A stretch of DNA of 47,491 nt, from the NCBI RefSeq assembly GCF_019459305.1, contig NZ_JAIBES010000039.1:1-47491 (forward strand), read 5' to 3'. This stretch comes from Sphingopyxis sp. Its GTDB lineage: Bacteria; Pseudomonadota; Alphaproteobacteria; Sphingomonadales; Sphingomonadaceae. This document shows, piece by piece, positions 39,032 to 47,491 of the stretch. Below the pieces are notes generated by a model. That model saw only the letters and a list, made by a program, of their open reading frames with translations, searched no databases and was not told the DNA's origin. A program made the translations under genes and the position numbers. Each line of letters opens with the position of its first letter. Positions within the stretch are counted from its first letter, which is position 1.

Positions 39032-39859
39032 TCACCCGGCGCGATGCAAGCCGAAGGGGACCACCTTGTTGTCCGCATCATGCCCGATGTCGGCGCGGCC
39101 AAGATATGGGATGTCGCAGCGCGCGCACCACTCCTGCGCGATCTCCTCGGCCTCCATGCCGAACGGGCGGTCATTCTCGCGAATGTCGCCCACCCGGCCG
39201 AGCCGTAGGCCGGCGAGTCCGAGCGGACCAAGATAGCTTGCGACATGAAAAAGGGCGCGGTCGAACGCATAGAGATATTCGCTCACCTCCTCCACCACCA
39301 ATACATGCCCCGCGAGGTCAGGCTCCAGCGGCGTGCCGAGCAGCATCGACAGCGTCATCAGGTTAAACGCCGCATGACGCGCGCCATGCTGCAAACCCGG
39401 CTCACAAGCGCCCGGATCGCGCGCGACGAGCCAGTCGAGCGCGCGCAGCACCGCCGCATCGCCGCCGTCACGGCGGATGTCGGCGACCATCGGCCCGTGC
39501 GCGACATGGTCGAAACCCTCGCGATAGAGCGCGCCGAGCAGATTGCCCTGATCCGAATAGCCCAGAAACGCCTTGCCCCGCGCGACGTCGGTCATCGCCG
39601 CGACCGCATACTCGGCGATCCGGCACGCGCCATAACCGCCGCGCGCGAACCAGATCCCGTCGATGTCGGGGCGGTTCGCCATCTCGACCAGCGCCGCAAA
39701 ACGATGCCCGTCCTCGCCCGCAAAATGACCGTGCGTCGCGAAGCATTGCGGGTCGAAGATCAGCTCGACGTCGGGATAGCCAAGGCTGGCGAGCGCCCGG
39801 ACCGCCTCGGCATCGTCGGGCAATATGGGGGTCGAGGGAGCAACAATCCCGATACGCAT
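39032..39859 (-). CDS. ldcA: LD-carboxypeptidase (peptidase family S66)
   Basis: A 275-residue cytoplasmic carboxypeptidase expected to remove the terminal D-Ala from murein tetrapeptides during recycling. The nucleophile is S102 in the elbow motif GYSDQ, the acid is in VVEEVSEYLYAFD (E190 or E191), and the base is H260 in IGHDADN. RGGYGACR is the family motif around residue 73. The start ATG at 39859 is chosen because RIGIVAPSTP matches the family N-terminus. It diverges from the Mpl-like ligase with 155 bp between. Confidence 0.88.
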   Translation of the reverse strand: MRIGIVAPSTPILPDDAEAVRALASLGYPDVELIFDPQCFATHGHFAGEDGHRFAALVEMANRPDIDGIWFARGGYGACRIAEYAVAAMTDVARGKAFLGYSDQGNLLGALYREGFDHVAHGPMVADIRRDGGDAAVLRALDWLVARDPGACEPGLQHGARHAAFNLMTLSMLLGTPLEPDLAGHVLVVEEVSEYLYAFDRALFHVASYLGPLGLAGLRLGRVGDIRENDRPFGMEAEEIAQEWCARCDIPYLGRADIGHDADNKVVPFGLHRAG

Positions 39860-39878
39860 TTTCAGCCAACCCCCTGTT

Positions 39879-39960
39879 CCGTTCGCATCGAGCAAAGTTG
39901 CGATGCCCCTCGGCCCCGCGCTGTCCCGGTGGGTGTCTCGTCTTCGCTCGACAAGAACGG
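39879..39960. repeat. Imperfect palindromic repeat in the ldcA/mpl divergent promoter region
   Basis: CCGTTCGCATCGAGCAAAG at the left and CTTCGCTCGACAAGAACGG at the right form arms of an 82-bp imperfect palindrome. This resembles the CCGTTC…GAACGG intergenic family of sphingomonads. It occupies half of the 155-bp divergent gap, so transcription start sites of both genes must lie in or just outside it. Confidence 0.7.
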
Positions 39961-40014
39961 ACTTTGCGGCGGGCGCCAGTTGCAAACCTTGCAACAAGCC
40001 CATATCGCGCCGCC

Positions 40015-41397
40015 ATGTCGGAAAACAAATCCTATTTCTTCTGCGGCATCGGCGGGTCGGGCATGTTGCCGCTGGCGACGATCGTCGCGGCGCGCGGCGC
40101 CAGCGTTGCGGGGTCGGACCGCAGCCATGACGAAGGCCGCTCGCCCGACAAATTCGCGTGGCTTGAAAGCCAGGGCATCGCCTTTTACCCGCAAGACGGC
40201 AGCGGCCCGAAATCCGGCCAAATCCTCGTCGCGTCGGCGGCGGTGGAGGACAGCGTTCCCGATGTCGCCGCGGCCAACGCGCTCGGGCTCGCGCGCATGA
40301 CCCGCGCCGACCTCAACGCCGCGCTGTTCAACGCTGCGGACAAGGCGATCGGCGTCGCCGGGACCAGCGGCAAGTCGACGGTTACCGGGATGATCGGCTG
40401 GATACTCGAAAGCGCGGGCCGGAAGCCCACCGTGATGAACGGCGCGGTGATGCGCAATTTCGCGAGCGACGACCGGCCCTTTGCCAGCGCGCTGGTTGGC
40501 GATGCGGAAACCTATGTCAGCGAGGTCGACGAAAGCGACGGCTCGATCGCGCTGTACAACCCCGACGTCGCGGTCGTCACCAACATCAGCCTCGATCACA
40601 AAAGTCTTGTCGAACTGCACGCATTGTTCGACGATTTTGCTGCGAAGGCGCGCATCGCGGTGATCAACGCCGACGACGCCGAATCCGCACCGCTGCTCGC
40701 GGCTCAAAACGTCATGCGTTTTGGTTTCAGCGACGCAGCGGCGATCCGCGGCGGCGATTTCAAAGCTTTGCCCAATGGCTGCCGGTTCACGGTCAGCTTT
40801 GCTGGCGACCGGCACGCGGTGCGCCTGCGGATGCCCGGGCGCCACAATGCGATGAACGCCCTTGCGGCAATTGCCGCGGCGCGCGCGGTCAACATTTCGG
40901 TCGATCAGTCGGTCGCCGCCCTCACCGATTTCGCGGGCCTCGCGCGCCGGTATGAAGTGCTAGGCCAAGCAAACGGCGTCACCGTCATCGACGATTTTGC
41001 GCACAACCCAGACAAAGTCGCCGCAACCCTCGCCGCGGTCGCCGAGTTACCGGGCCGCGCCCTGCTGTTCTTCCAGCCGCACGGTTACGGCCCGCTACGC
41101 CAGATGGGCAAGGAACTCGCGGCGAGCTTTGCGAAGGGAATGCGCGACGGCGACAAGCTCTATGTCTGCGATCCCGTCTATTTTGGCGGCACTGTCGACC
41201 GCAGCATCGGCAGCGAGGCACTCGTCGCCGACATCGTCGCGGGCAGCGGCGATGCGGCGCATCTGACCACCCGCGACAATTGCGGCGCGGCGATGCTGGA
41301 CGAGGCGAAATCCGGCGATCGCATCCTGATCCTCGGCGCGCGCGACGATAGCCTCACCGAATTCGGGCGCCAGCTTCTCGAAAGATTGTCAGCATAG
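40015..41397 (+). CDS. Mpl-like UDP-MurNAc:murein-peptide ligase
   Basis: A 460-residue Mur ligase. It has a Rossmann domain at the N-terminus (YFFCGIGGSGMLPLATIVAARGASVAGSD), an ATP loop GTSGKST at residues 116-122, VSEVDESDGSIAL, PGRHNAMNALAAIAAARA, and LGQANGVTVIDDFAHNP. The NGVTV-DDFAH form resembles Mpl more than MurC. Mpl joins recycled L-Ala-gamma-D-Glu-mDap to UDP-MurNAc. The adjacent ldcA, which makes the tripeptide, supports this. The loop GTSGKS differs from GTHGKT of MurC and Mpl, and HNP replaces HHP, so the exact substrate is unproven. Confidence 0.75.
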   Translation: MSENKSYFFCGIGGSGMLPLATIVAARGASVAGSDRSHDEGRSPDKFAWLESQGIAFYPQDGSGPKSGQILVASAAVEDSVPDVAAANALGLARMTRADLNAALFNAADKAIGVAGTSGKSTVTGMIGWILESAGRKPTVMNGAVMRNFASDDRPFASALVGDAETYVSEVDESDGSIALYNPDVAVVTNISLDHKSLVELHALFDDFAAKARIAVINADDAESAPLLAAQNVMRFGFSDAAAIRGGDFKALPNGCRFTVSFAGDRHAVRLRMPGRHNAMNALAAIAAARAVNISVDQSVAALTDFAGLARRYEVLGQANGVTVIDDFAHNPDKVAATLAAVAELPGRALLFFQPHGYGPLRQMGKELAASFAKGMRDGDKLYVCDPVYFGGTVDRSIGSEALVADIVAGSGDAAHLTTRDNCGAAMLDEAKSGDRILILGARDDSLTEFGRQLLERLSA

Positions 41398-41450
41398 AAA
41401 AGGCGCCGGTGGTCAAAGACTGCCGACGCTTCCCCGAACATCATGATCAA

Positions 41451-42676
<1,226 letters not shown>

Positions 42677-43016
42677 AAATCTCCCCGTTTTCGATCCGGG
42701 AAAGCTGCGCCCATCGGACGCGCAATGCTATCAATTTCTCATCTCGAGCCGCCCTTTTGCGCGCCTTGGCGGGAAGCATCGTCGTCCGAGTGGTTTCTGT
42801 ATCAAAATTACCCATCATGGCGCGTGATACTGGCAGGTTGCCGCCAGCCCCCAAAGCTTGCTTTCCGTCGCCAGATCTGTATAGGCGCCCTCATTCGGGG
42901 CGAGGCTCTATGCCATCGCCCCGTTTGCTTTGCACCAATTCGCAAAGCGAGACGACAGCCGGAGGGGCCTGCGATTGGCGCAGGTCAGCGATCGGCCAAA
43001 TCGAAGGAAGCGCATC
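42677..43016 (+). promoter_or_regulatory. Leader and candidate promoter of rpsF-rpsR-rplI
   Basis: No gene is seen in this 340-bp gap. TTGCTT at 42858-42863 and TATAGG at 42880-42885, 16 bp apart, form a plausible sigma-70 promoter on the plus strand. The transcript would carry about 125 bases of leader with small hairpins, including CTTTGC…GCAAAG near 42930 and CGCC…GGCG-type stems. Leaders of rpsF operons can bind S6:S18, but the specific motif was not identified. The ribosome-binding site GAAGGAAG precedes rpsF. Confidence 0.5.
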
Positions 43017-43385
43017 ATGCCGTTCTACGAGCATGTTTTTATCGCGCGTCAGGATCTGAGCCAGGCTCAGGTCGACGCGCTGGCGGAAACCGTCACCAAC
43101 GTCATCACCGAGTATAAGGGCGAGGTCCATAAGACCGAAACCTGGGGCCTGAAACAGCTCGCCTACAAGATCCAGAAGAACCGCAAGGGTCATTATGTGA
43201 TGTTGTCGGCCGAAGTGACGGGCGAAGCGATCGCCGAGATCGAGCGTCAGGCGGCGATCAGCGAAGACATCATCCGCTGGATGACGATCAAGGTCGACGA
43301 ACTCGAAAAGGGCCCGTCAGTCATGATGCGCAAGCAGGAACGTCGGGGCGGCCGTGGCGGCCGTGACCGCGACGGCGAAGAATAA
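43017..43385 (+). CDS. rpsF: 30S ribosomal protein S6 (bS6)
   Basis: A 122-residue ribosomal protein binding the 16S platform with S18. It begins [21 protein letters not shown] and continues [21 protein letters not shown]. The tail ([18 protein letters not shown]) is basic, Gly-rich and longer than the core fold. ATG at 43017 with GAAGGAAG is preferred to an in-frame ATG at 42930, which lies in the leader. It is first in the S6-S18-L9 operon. Confidence 0.97.
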   Translation: MPFYEHVFIARQDLSQAQVDALAETVTNVITEYKGEVHKTETWGLKQLAYKIQKNRKGHYVMLSAEVTGEAIAEIERQAAISEDIIRWMTIKVDELEKGPSVMMRKQERRGGRGGRDRDGEE

Positions 43386-43396
43386 GGATAGAGACC

Positions 43397-43621
43397 ATGG
43401 CACGACCCTTTTTCCGCCGCCGCAAGACCTGCCCCTTCACCGCGAAGGACGCACCGGTCATCGATTACAAGGACGTTCGCCTGCTCCAGGGTTACCTGTC
43501 GGAGCGCGGCAAGATCGTCCCGTCGCGGATTACCGCGGTGTCCGCCAAAAAGCAGCGTGAGCTGGCAAAAGCGATCAAACGCTCGCGCCACATCGGCCTG
43601 CTGCCCTACATTGTGAAGTAA
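43397..43621 (+). CDS. rpsR: 30S ribosomal protein S18 (bS18)
   Basis: A 74-residue small-subunit protein. [69 protein letters not shown] is the standard bS18 sequence. It contains one CPF cysteine, so this is not a zinc-free/zinc-ribbon pair. Placed 11 bp after rpsF with an AAGGATAG ribosome-binding site. Confidence 0.97.
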   Translation: MARPFFRRRKTCPFTAKDAPVIDYKDVRLLQGYLSERGKIVPSRITAVSAKKQRELAKAIKRSRHIGLLPYIVK

Positions 43622-43635
43622 GGAGGGCTGGTCTG

Positions 43636-44265
43636 ATGGAAATCATTCTGCTCGAACGCATCGAGAAACTCGGCGGCATCGGCGATGTCGTCAACGTCAA
43701 GAACGGCTTTGCCCGCAATTACCTGTTACCCAACAACAAGGCGCTGCGCGCGAACGACACCAACCGCAAGCTGTTTGAAGCGAACCGCACCAAGATCGAG
43801 GCCGATAACGCTGAACGCCGTGGCGAAGCCGAAGGCCGCGCCAAGGACATCGACGGCAAGCAGATCGTTCTGATCCGCCAGGCGTCTAACACGGGCCAGC
43901 TTTATGGTTCGGTTTCGGTCCGCGACATCGTCGATGCGCTGGCCGAAGAAGGCATCACGGACATCGGCAAGTCGATGGTCGCGCTCGAACGCCCGATCAA
44001 GGCGCTCGGCTTGGTCGACGTCAAGGTCAAGCTGCACCCTGAAGTTATCGTGTCGGTCGGCGTCAACGTCGCCCGCTCGCCCGATGAAGCCGAGATGCAG
44101 AAGCAAGGCATCGACGTCATCGCCGCGATGTTCGAGGAAGAACAGGCCGAAGCCGTCGCAACGGCGCTCGAGCCCGACAGCGAAGACGAATTCGACGACG
44201 CAACGCCGCCGTCGGAACTGGTTGCCGAAGCGCCTGTCGCGGACGAAGCCGAAGAGAAAGCCTGA
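43636..44265 (+). CDS. rplI: 50S ribosomal protein L9 (bL9), extended
   Basis: A 209-residue protein; E. coli L9 has 149. The N-domain EIILLERIEKLGGIGDVVNVKNGFARNYLLPNNKAL is canonical, as is the C-domain to about residue 165 with LYGSVSVRDIVDAL. The last 45 residues are strongly acidic (EEEQAEAVATALEPDSEDEFDD…ADEAEEKA) and look unstructured. AGGAGGG precedes the ATG. It is the last gene of the operon and is followed by a strong terminator. Confidence 0.95.
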   Translation: MEIILLERIEKLGGIGDVVNVKNGFARNYLLPNNKALRANDTNRKLFEANRTKIEADNAERRGEAEGRAKDIDGKQIVLIRQASNTGQLYGSVSVRDIVDALAEEGITDIGKSMVALERPIKALGLVDVKVKLHPEVIVSVGVNVARSPDEAEMQKQGIDVIAAMFEEEQAEAVATALEPDSEDEFDDATPPSELVAEAPVADEAEEKA

Positions 44266-44289
44266 GGCGTCTCTGGCGAAAGCTTTTCG

Positions 44290-44332
44290 AAAAGGGCCGC
44301 GTTTCCGAAAGGAAGCGTGGCCCTTTTATTTT
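44290..44332 (+). terminator. Rho-independent terminator of rpsF-rpsR-rplI
   Basis: AAAAGGGCCGCGTTTCC, a GAAA loop, then GGAAGCGTGGCCCTTTTATTTT. The stem has about 16 pairs with one G·U-type mismatch and ends in a T-rich tract. It lies 25 bp after the rplI stop and reads well in both directions, though nothing converges on it from the right. Confidence 0.93.
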
Positions 44333-44376
44333 GCGGGATGCTTGACGGTGCGGTCCGGTTTCGACCAAAAACAGCC

Positions 44377-44463
44377 GTCGCCCGCGAAGGCGGCGGCCGC
44401 TGTCGGCTTACGCGGCGACGCAGGAATAGGCCCCTTGCGGCCCCCGCCTTCGCGGGGGCGACG
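44377..44463. repeat. REP-like palindrome beside the IS110 element
   Basis: CGTCGCCCGCGAAGGCGG at 44377-44394 and CCGCCTTCGCGGGGGCGACG at 44444-44463 are reverse complements but for two bases. The spacer contains further GC-rich pairs. The sequence is of the CCGCCTTCGCGGGGGCGAC type found repeatedly in this lineage. It ends about 25 bp before the likely left end of the first IS110-type element. Confidence 0.8.
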
Positions 44464-44581
44464 TAAGGCGAACGGCAGCTAACCATCTGTGGACCTCGGG
44501 TAATCGCGGCGCCGAGTCGGATTGTCGATAGTGTTGCGATCTGGGCGCTTTGCCCGGTGGTAAGCAACACTGGAGGATTCG

Positions 44582-45613
44582 ATGCCGTATTCCGTAGGAT
44601 TGGACGTTTCGCAGAAGACTACTGCAATATGCGTGGTTGATGCTGAAGGCACGCGTATCTGGAGAGGCGACTGCCCCACGCATCCCGAGAAGATCTCCAC
44701 GCTGGTTTCCAAGCACGCTGGATCTGATGCAAAGGTTGGAGTGGAGACCGGTGCAATGACGCCGTGGCTGGTTCATGGCTTGCGAGCTTCAGGCCTCCAA
44801 GTCGATTGTCTCGATGCGCGCCGGGTGAAGTCAGCGCTGCAGATGCGATTGAACAAGACGGACCACAACGATGCAGAAGGCCTAGCGCAGGTAGTGCGAA
44901 CGGGGTGGTATCGGGCGGTGCACGTCAAGTCGCTTGAAGCTCATCAGGCGCGATCGCTTCTTGGAGCCAGAGCTCAGCTGGTCGGTATGCGAACGCGGCT
45001 TGCCAACATGATACGGGGTGTTCTGAAGACCTTCGGCATCTTGCCCGGGAGTGAGCGAGGTATGCGGTTCGATCGACGCGTTGAGCATGCCATGGAAAAT
45101 TCGCCCGAAGTGGCTGCGATAGTGCAACCGCTGCTGGTGTCATGGAGACACTTGCGTGAGCAGATTGCCGGTTTCGACGTCGCCATCCAGCGCCGCGTCA
45201 AGGCTGACCCGACCTGCCGGCTGCTGATGAGCGTTCCGGGCATTGGGGCACTATCGGCGCTCGCATTCGTCAGCACCATCGAGGACCCGGCACGGTTCTC
45301 TCGTTCTCGGGCTGTCGGTGCTCACCTCGGTCTGACGCCCAGACGCTACCAGTCGGGAGAGATCGATCGAAGCGGGCGGATCTCCCGCTGCGGCGATGCC
45401 TTGGCGCGAACGCTCATGTATGAGGCAGCGGTCGTGATCTTGCACCGGGTCAAGCGCTCGTTGCCTTTGAAGGACTGGGCACTGGCGATCGCCGAGCGCT
45501 CGGGGCCGGGCAAGGCGCGTATAGCTCTCGCACGCAAGCTATCGGTGATCCTGCACAGCATATGGCGATCGGGCGAGCCGTTCCGCTGGGAGCCTGAGAC
45601 CGCCGCGCAATAG
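44582..45613 (+). mobile_element. IS110-family transposase (element 1)
   Basis: A 343-residue DEDD transposase. The RuvC-like N-terminal domain begins SVGLDVSQKTTAICVVDAEG with the first catalytic Asp (D8), then VGVETGAMTPWLVHGL (Glu) and LNKTDHNDAEGLA (Asp pair). The C-terminal domain is transposase_20-like (LMSVPGIGALSALAFVSTIEDPARF … HLGLTPRRYQSGEIDRSGRISRCGDALARTLMYEAA), with the serine in the expected late region. It is lower in GC than its neighbours, fitting a recent arrival. Short non-coding stretches flank it; the downstream one carries three hairpins. Confidence 0.93.
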
Positions 45614-45725
45614 TTTATCAGTTCATCCCCCAGGCGGATGAACTTGTCGCCTCGGGCGAGGTGCGGGTGACTGCGCTTTAGGGGCCATGGGCACGTCACT
45701 GTGACGCAAGCCCGTTGTGGACCTT
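45614..45725 (+). ncRNA. Candidate bridge RNA of IS110-type element 1
   Basis: Three hairpins follow the transposase stop: GTTCATCC…GGATGAAC (45622-45644), CCTCGGGCGAGG (45651-45662) and GGGCACGTCACTGTGACGCAAGCCC (45690-45714). IS110-family elements carry a structured bridge RNA in a non-coding end, upstream of the gene in the IS110 group and downstream in the IS1111 group. This location would suit the IS1111 group. Target- and donor-binding loops were not assigned. Confidence 0.4.
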
Positions 45726-45849
45726 GCAGCACTCGCGCTTTTCCAACCGGACCAGATGTTGCGGCGGCATTTGCCGACCGCGGAGAGAACCATGACCCGG
45801 AAAGCGACGAAGAAGCAGGCTTGACGAGGGAGGCGCGATTAGAGAACGC

Positions 45850-46094
45850 CCCAAAAGACGCAAGCAGTTTTTGGAGGTAGTTCACGTAGTCGGATGCTGC
45901 CATCTGTCCGGCCTCTGATGCAGCATCGGAGGCTGCGGGCCCGTATGGGAGTTCGCGGACCGGAACCACATCACCCACAGCGTGCTCGCGGCACGGTGGT
46001 TAGCCCTGGTTCTTCCGGCCCCGTCTCGCCGACTGTTGTGCCATACTCTCCTTCGACCGACTACGCCTTCCGGCGACCTCTGGTCCGCCTTGGC
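45850..46094 (-). ncRNA. Candidate bridge-RNA region of IS110-type element 2
   Basis: About 245 bases downstream of the second transposase, on its coding strand, are rich in hairpins. One is CGTGCCGCGAGCACG; another is a 23-base perfect-length inverted repeat at 45911-45933 (GCCTCTGATGC, A, GCATCGGAGGC, one wobble pair). A GTATGG…CCATAC pair about 105 bases apart could close a larger domain. Small open frames here do not look coding. Long structured 3' regions of this kind hold the bridge RNA in IS1111-type elements. Confidence 0.4.
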
Positions 46095-47126
46095 TTACGC
46101 CGCGGCTGCGACCGGAGCTCTGTAATCCTCTTCTTTCACTAGCACGGCCCAGATGATCCGCGCTGTCTTGTTGGCAAGGGCAACCGTGACCAGCATACGC
46201 GGTTTCCTCGCCATCATCTGCTCTAGCCATGAGCCCTTAGGCGCGCCTCGCTTGCTGGCCTGCAGGACCACCGCACTGCAACCGATGATGAGCAATCGCC
46301 GCAGGGTGCGCTCGCCCATTTTGGATATCGAGCCCAGCTTCTGCTTGCCCCCCGTCGACATCTGCCTTGGCGCCAGCCCTAGCCACGCCGCAAAGTCCCG
46401 TCCCTTGGTGAAGGTTTCTGCCGGCGGCGCAAGAGCCGCCAATGCGGTGGCCGTTATGGGCCCAACCCCAGGGATCGTCATCAGCCGCCTCGCGACGGCA
46501 TCCTCACGAGCCCGGCGCGCAATCTCCTTGTCGAGATCGCCGATCTTCTCGTTCAGCTCCTCCAGCAGGTCGAGCATCGTGCGGAACATCGCCCTGGCTG
46601 CCTCGGGTAGCGACGAGCCCATCTCGTCCTCAAGCAGATCGCCGAGCATCGCGACCTGCGACGGGCCTTTGGGCGCTACCCAGCCATATTCGGTCAGATG
46701 GCCTCGGATGGCATTGATCAGCTGGGTACGTTGCCGCGCCAGCAGATCACGGGTCCGGAACACCAGGCCTGACGCCTGCTGCTCTTCACTCTTGATCGCC
46801 ACGAACCGCATGCTCGGGCGCTGGGCGGCCTCGCAGATCGCCTCCGCATCCGCCGCATCATTCTTGTTCCGCTTCACGAACGGCTTCACATACGCCGGCG
46901 GGATCAGCTTCACCTCGTATCCCAACCGTGTGAGCTCTCGGCCCCAATGGTGCGCTCCCCCACAGGCTTCCAGCGCGACCGTACAACGCTGGTGCCCAGC
47001 AAAAAACTCCAGGAGCTTCCCTCGGCCGATCTTGCGGCTGAACAGCGCCCGCCCGCTCGCATCCGCGCCGTGCGCATGAAAAACATTCTTCGCGATATCC
47101 AGACCGATTATGCTAACTTCCGACAC
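46095..47126 (-). mobile_element. IS110-family transposase (element 2)
   Basis: A 343-residue DEDD transposase. SEVSIIGLDIAKNVFHAHGAD carries the first Asp, then VALEACGGAHHWGREL (Glu) and KRNKNDAADAEAICEAAQRP (Asp pair), typical of IS110/IS1111-like enzymes. The C-terminal block is LMTIPGVGPITATALAAL … FAAWLGLAPRQMSTGGKQKLGSISKMGERTLRRLLIIG. The start GTG at 47126 has GAGGAGG, so the upstream ATG at 47171 is rejected. It is unlike element 1 in sequence and lies in the opposite orientation. Upstream, TAGTGGTGT…ACACCTCCACTA (47139-47163) is a near-palindrome that may be a subterminal repeat or promoter operator. Confidence 0.93.
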
Positions 47127-47173
47127 GGACGCCTCCTCTAGTGGTGTGACAACACCTCCACTATGGCACATCG

Positions 47174-47491
47174 ATGCCGCCGGGGGGCGTCCACCCCATC
47201 ACCCCTGAGCACACTCGCGTCACCGGTTCATCCCATCTGGCCAACCCGCTTCGCCTTTCCTATGGCTCGGCAATGGCCGACGATCCCTTCCAGCGCCGCT
47301 TTGCTGCCGATGCAAGTCTGCTCCCGCATATGGCAGATCTTGCCAACGATCGGGTTCTGGTCGCGCTGCTTGCAGAGCCCGACTATCGCGCCGCAAGCTT
47401 TCTCGACCAGCGGTTGCTTACCGATCGCATCAGGCGTGAGTGGCTGCCGTGGGACGCGCTCCCTGACCTCGGCGCCGCCGCGCCCCCGCCC
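47174..47491 (+). CDS. N-terminal part of a gene running off the right edge
   Basis: An open plus-strand frame runs from an ATG at 47174, and from a better-placed ATG at 47273, to the window end. The last 73 codons (MADDPFQRRFAADASLLPHM … FLDQRLLTDRIRREWLPWDALPDLG) have coding-type codon choice. It faintly resembles the N-terminal region of sphingomonad sulfotransferase-like proteins, a memory-based guess. Because the frame stays open upstream toward the IS110 element, the gene may have been cut by that insertion; the start is uncertain. Confidence 0.5.
   Translation, partial: MPPGGVHPITPEHTRVTGSSHLANPLRLSYGSAMADDPFQRRFAADASLLPHMADLANDRVLVALLAEPDYRAASFLDQRLLTDRIRREWLPWDALPDLGAAAPPP

Noticed and set aside
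44484..45725. TGTGGACCT flanks read as a target-site duplication
   Set aside because: IS110-family elements do not make classical duplications, and a 9-bp match over such a search space can be chance. It is kept only as a weak hint of the core sequence.
45346..45978. Minus-strand frame of 210 codons between and under the IS110 elements
   Set aside because: Half of it is antisense to transposase 1 and the rest lies in the structured non-coding region. The stretch MAASDYVNYLQKLLASFGAF looks protein-like but has no start context or family I know.

Overview
The window looks like a chromosomal stretch of a GC-rich alphaproteobacterium of the Sphingomonadaceae, probably Sphingopyxis or a close relative. 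This is judged from protein style (FtsZ, MraZ, split GcvPA/GcvPB), base composition, the intact mraZ-to-ftsZ division and cell-wall (dcw) cluster, and palindromic intergenic repeats of a type I associate with sphingomonads. No database search was possible, so the genus is an inference.

Layout. (1) 1-307: a 23-base C run, possibly the tail of a truncated gene, then a palindromic repeat. (2) 308-3053, minus strand: an AMP-forming acyl-CoA synthetase, a DUF938-type methyltransferase and an ABA4-like membrane protein. (3) 3145-9143, minus strand: a glycine-cleavage operon behind a tandem glycine riboswitch, in the order gcvT, gcvH, a glycosyltransferase-like gene, gcvPA, gcvPB, small membrane protein. 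(4) 9208-12927, minus strand: an NAD(P)-binding protein, a dGTPase-like HD hydrolase and a secreted TPR/SPOR protein, all directly downstream of ftsZ. (5) 12987-31399, minus strand: the complete dcw cluster, transcribed mraZ, rsmH, ftsL, ftsI, murE, murF, mraY, murD, ftsW, murG, murC, murB, ddl, ftsQ, ftsA, ftsZ. Nearly every junction is a 1- to 4-base stop/start overlap. A phased GGG repeat upstream of mraZ is a good MraZ operator candidate. (6) 31674-34200, minus strand: a DUF4350-like membrane protein, a small single-pass protein and a cysteine synthase-like enzyme. (7) 34398-36509, plus strand: a histidine-rich TonB-dependent receptor preceded by a Zur-like palindrome, so probably a zinc receptor. 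(8) 36644-38925, minus strand: a small secreted protein, fabG and fabD. (9) 39032-41397: divergent LD-carboxypeptidase and Mpl-like Mur ligase genes, which together suggest murein-peptide recycling. (10) 41451-42676: a subtilisin-like protease gene broken by a one-base frameshift. (11) 43017-44265, plus strand: rpsF-rpsR-rplI with a strong terminator. (12) 44377-47491: a REP-like palindrome, two different IS110-family transposase genes in opposite orientation with structured non-coding flanks that may encode bridge RNAs, and the start of a gene cut by the window edge.

Functionally the window is dominated by envelope growth: lipid II precursor synthesis (Mur enzymes, Ddl, MraY, MurG), septal synthesis (FtsI, FtsW), the divisome (FtsL, FtsQ, FtsA, FtsZ), a likely septal SPOR protein, peptidoglycan recycling and fatty-acid initiation. 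The most useful leads are the candidate bridge RNAs beside the two IS110-type elements, the Zur-box/His-rich receptor pair, the MraZ operator, the LdcA/Mpl pair with its unusual P-loop, and the glycosyltransferase gene embedded in a riboswitch-controlled glycine-cleavage operon. I did not find a clearly new defence or biosynthetic system, a CRISPR array or a tRNA/rRNA gene.
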